Shown: positions 63,233 through 64,000 of the stretch, in pieces
How the letters are laid out: each line of letters opens with the position of its first letter
Position numbering within the stretch: position 1 is the first letter of the stretch
Assembly (NCBI GenBank): GCA_019752295.1
Contig: JAIEMK010000011.1
Coordinates: forward strand, 1 to 64,000
From: Chitinophagaceae bacterium
Lineage (GTDB): Bacteria > Bacteroidota > Bacteroidia > Chitinophagales > Chitinophagaceae
Length of the DNA: 64,000 nt
Direction of reading: 5' to 3'
Made by a program: the position numbers and the translations under genes
The notes under the pieces: model-generated
Told to the model about the DNA's origin: nothing
The model's input: only the letters and a program-made list of their open reading frames with translations
The model's database searches: none

Positions 63233-64000
63233 ATGGTTGATTCATTTGAAAAAATTGCAGTTCAAATTTTTGCTGATGCAAAAGAGGGATCCGTTCATGC
63301 AGCCAAACAGATAGCGGCATTAATTCGCGAGAAACAAGCATTAAATCAAAAATGTGTACTGGGGTTGGCAACAGGAGGCACTCCGATTATTTTATACGAA
63401 GAACTGGTTCGACTTCATAAAGAAGAGGGACTTAGTTTTAAAAATGTGATCAGTTTTAACCTCGATGAATACTATCCAATCGAAAAAGATGCATATCAGA
63501 GTTATTGGAGTTTTATGCATCGAAATTTATTCAATCATATTGATATCGATCCGTCAAACATCAATCTTCCATCTGGTTCAGGTACTAAAGAAGATGTAAA
63601 ACAATTCTGTATTGAATACGAAAACAAAATTGAAGCAGCAGGAGGCATTGATCTTCAGGTATTAGGTATTGGTCTTAATGGACATATTGGATTCAACGAA
63701 CCGGGATCAAGTATTTTTTCAAAAACAAGGATGGTAAATCTGGAGAATGGTACGCGTTTAGCAAATACTTATGAGTTTCAGAATATATCGAAAGTGCCTC
63801 GCAGAGCGGTTACTATGGGGATTGGCACCATCCTGAAATCAAAAAAAATAATTTTATTGGCCTGGGGATCAAAAGCGGGTATCGTGGCTAAATCTGTGGA
63901 AGGAAATGTTACAGAGCAAATCCCTGCAAGCATCTTACAGCAGCATGCTGATTGTACATTTATCATTGACGAAAATGCATCAACAGAGCTTACCAGAATC
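63233..64000 (+). CDS. nagB: Glucosamine-6-phosphate deaminase, C-terminus beyond window
   Basis: Open frame of 256 codons from ATG 63233 to the window end, not interrupted. It has LGLATGGTPIILYEELV, SFNLDEYYPIEKDAYQSYW (catalytic Asp), LGIGLNGHIGFNEPGS, and MGIGTILKSKKIILLAWG. It converts glucosamine-6-phosphate to fructose-6-phosphate and ammonia. The visible part covers almost the whole single-domain enzyme; whether it continues into the longer two-domain Bacteroidota form cannot be seen. Downstream of the GH20 gene in a likely operon. Confidence 0.94.
   Translation, partial: MVDSFEKIAVQIFADAKEGSVHAAKQIAALIREKQALNQKCVLGLATGGTPIILYEELVRLHKEEGLSFKNVISFNLDEYYPIEKDAYQSYWSFMHRNLFNHIDIDPSNINLPSGSGTKEDVKQFCIEYENKIEAAGGIDLQVLGIGLNGHIGFNEPGSSIFSKTRMVNLENGTRLANTYEFQNISKVPRRAVTMGIGTILKSKKIILLAWGSKAGIVAKSVEGNVTEQIPASILQQHADCTFIIDENASTELTRI

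Overview
The window reads as a chromosomal segment of a Bacteroidota bacterium, most likely a Chitinophagaceae-type relative. The evidence is the gene content (a PorW/SprE-like type IX secretion TPR protein, a PafA-type phosphatase, DUF2851, DUF2911, DUF2520, a CtlX/arginine deiminase pair, a eukaryote-like NADP isocitrate dehydrogenase), the A+T-rich sequence, the scarcity of Shine-Dalgarno motifs, and several -7 boxes matching TAnnTTTG. No rRNA, tRNA, insertion sequence or CRISPR array was seen.

Region 1 (1-6,557) looks like an accessory island, entirely on the minus strand. A two-component system (5,876-3,827) is followed by a four-gene chain: a 67-residue ORF, an MgtC/SapB protein, an MntP-like membrane protein and an MgtA-type P-type ATPase cut by the window start. 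Three of the four genes are tied together by ATGA overlaps or an 8-17 bp gap, which suggests a translationally coupled Mg2+/Mn2+ homeostasis operon. Behind it lies about 680 bp of gene-free, atypical DNA, then the decayed C-terminal end of a PhzF-family gene. This is consistent with an insertion junction near 6,550.

Region 2 (6,751-24,700) is core-like. It holds rnhA, manA, a YraN-like nuclease, a YkgJ zinc/iron cluster protein, xerD, a DUF2911 protein, an alpha-oxoamine synthase (SPT-like), pafA, icd, a DtxR-family regulator with its own operator followed by an Nramp transporter fused to a USP domain, a lipoprotein, a glgP-like protein lacking the PLP lysine, ubiX, a NAGPA-domain protein and lipA.

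Region 3 (24,797-37,564) carries a barrel-like protein, OsmC, and a long minus-strand cluster (DUF2520, ferredoxin, IscX, KdsC, a UbiA/DGGGP-synthase-like prenyltransferase, Maf, DUF2851). Then come an alpha/beta hydrolase, topA, a fatty-acid desaturase, a SirB1-like protein and a DNA alkyltransferase.

Region 4 (37,686-49,461) contains a subtilase with a large insertion, DinB, YceI, sucC, a PAS histidine kinase with a single-domain response regulator, an XRE regulator, SprT, two ATP-synthase accessory genes (AtpZ and an AtpI-like protein) without the ATP synthase operon, an M23-N-terminal-like anchor protein, and PorW.

Region 5 (49,533-64,000) contains PBP1A. It is followed by hutI-hutG transcribed divergently from arginine deiminase-ctlX (amino-acid deimination/catabolism), CHAD and SDR genes, pfkA-pyk (glycolysis), and a GH20 hexosaminidase followed by nagB (amino-sugar catabolism), the last cut by the window end.

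Two further signals run through the window: perfect 7-bp-period repeats (TTTTGAC/TTTTGAA) at convergent gene ends, and strong bidirectional hairpin terminators.
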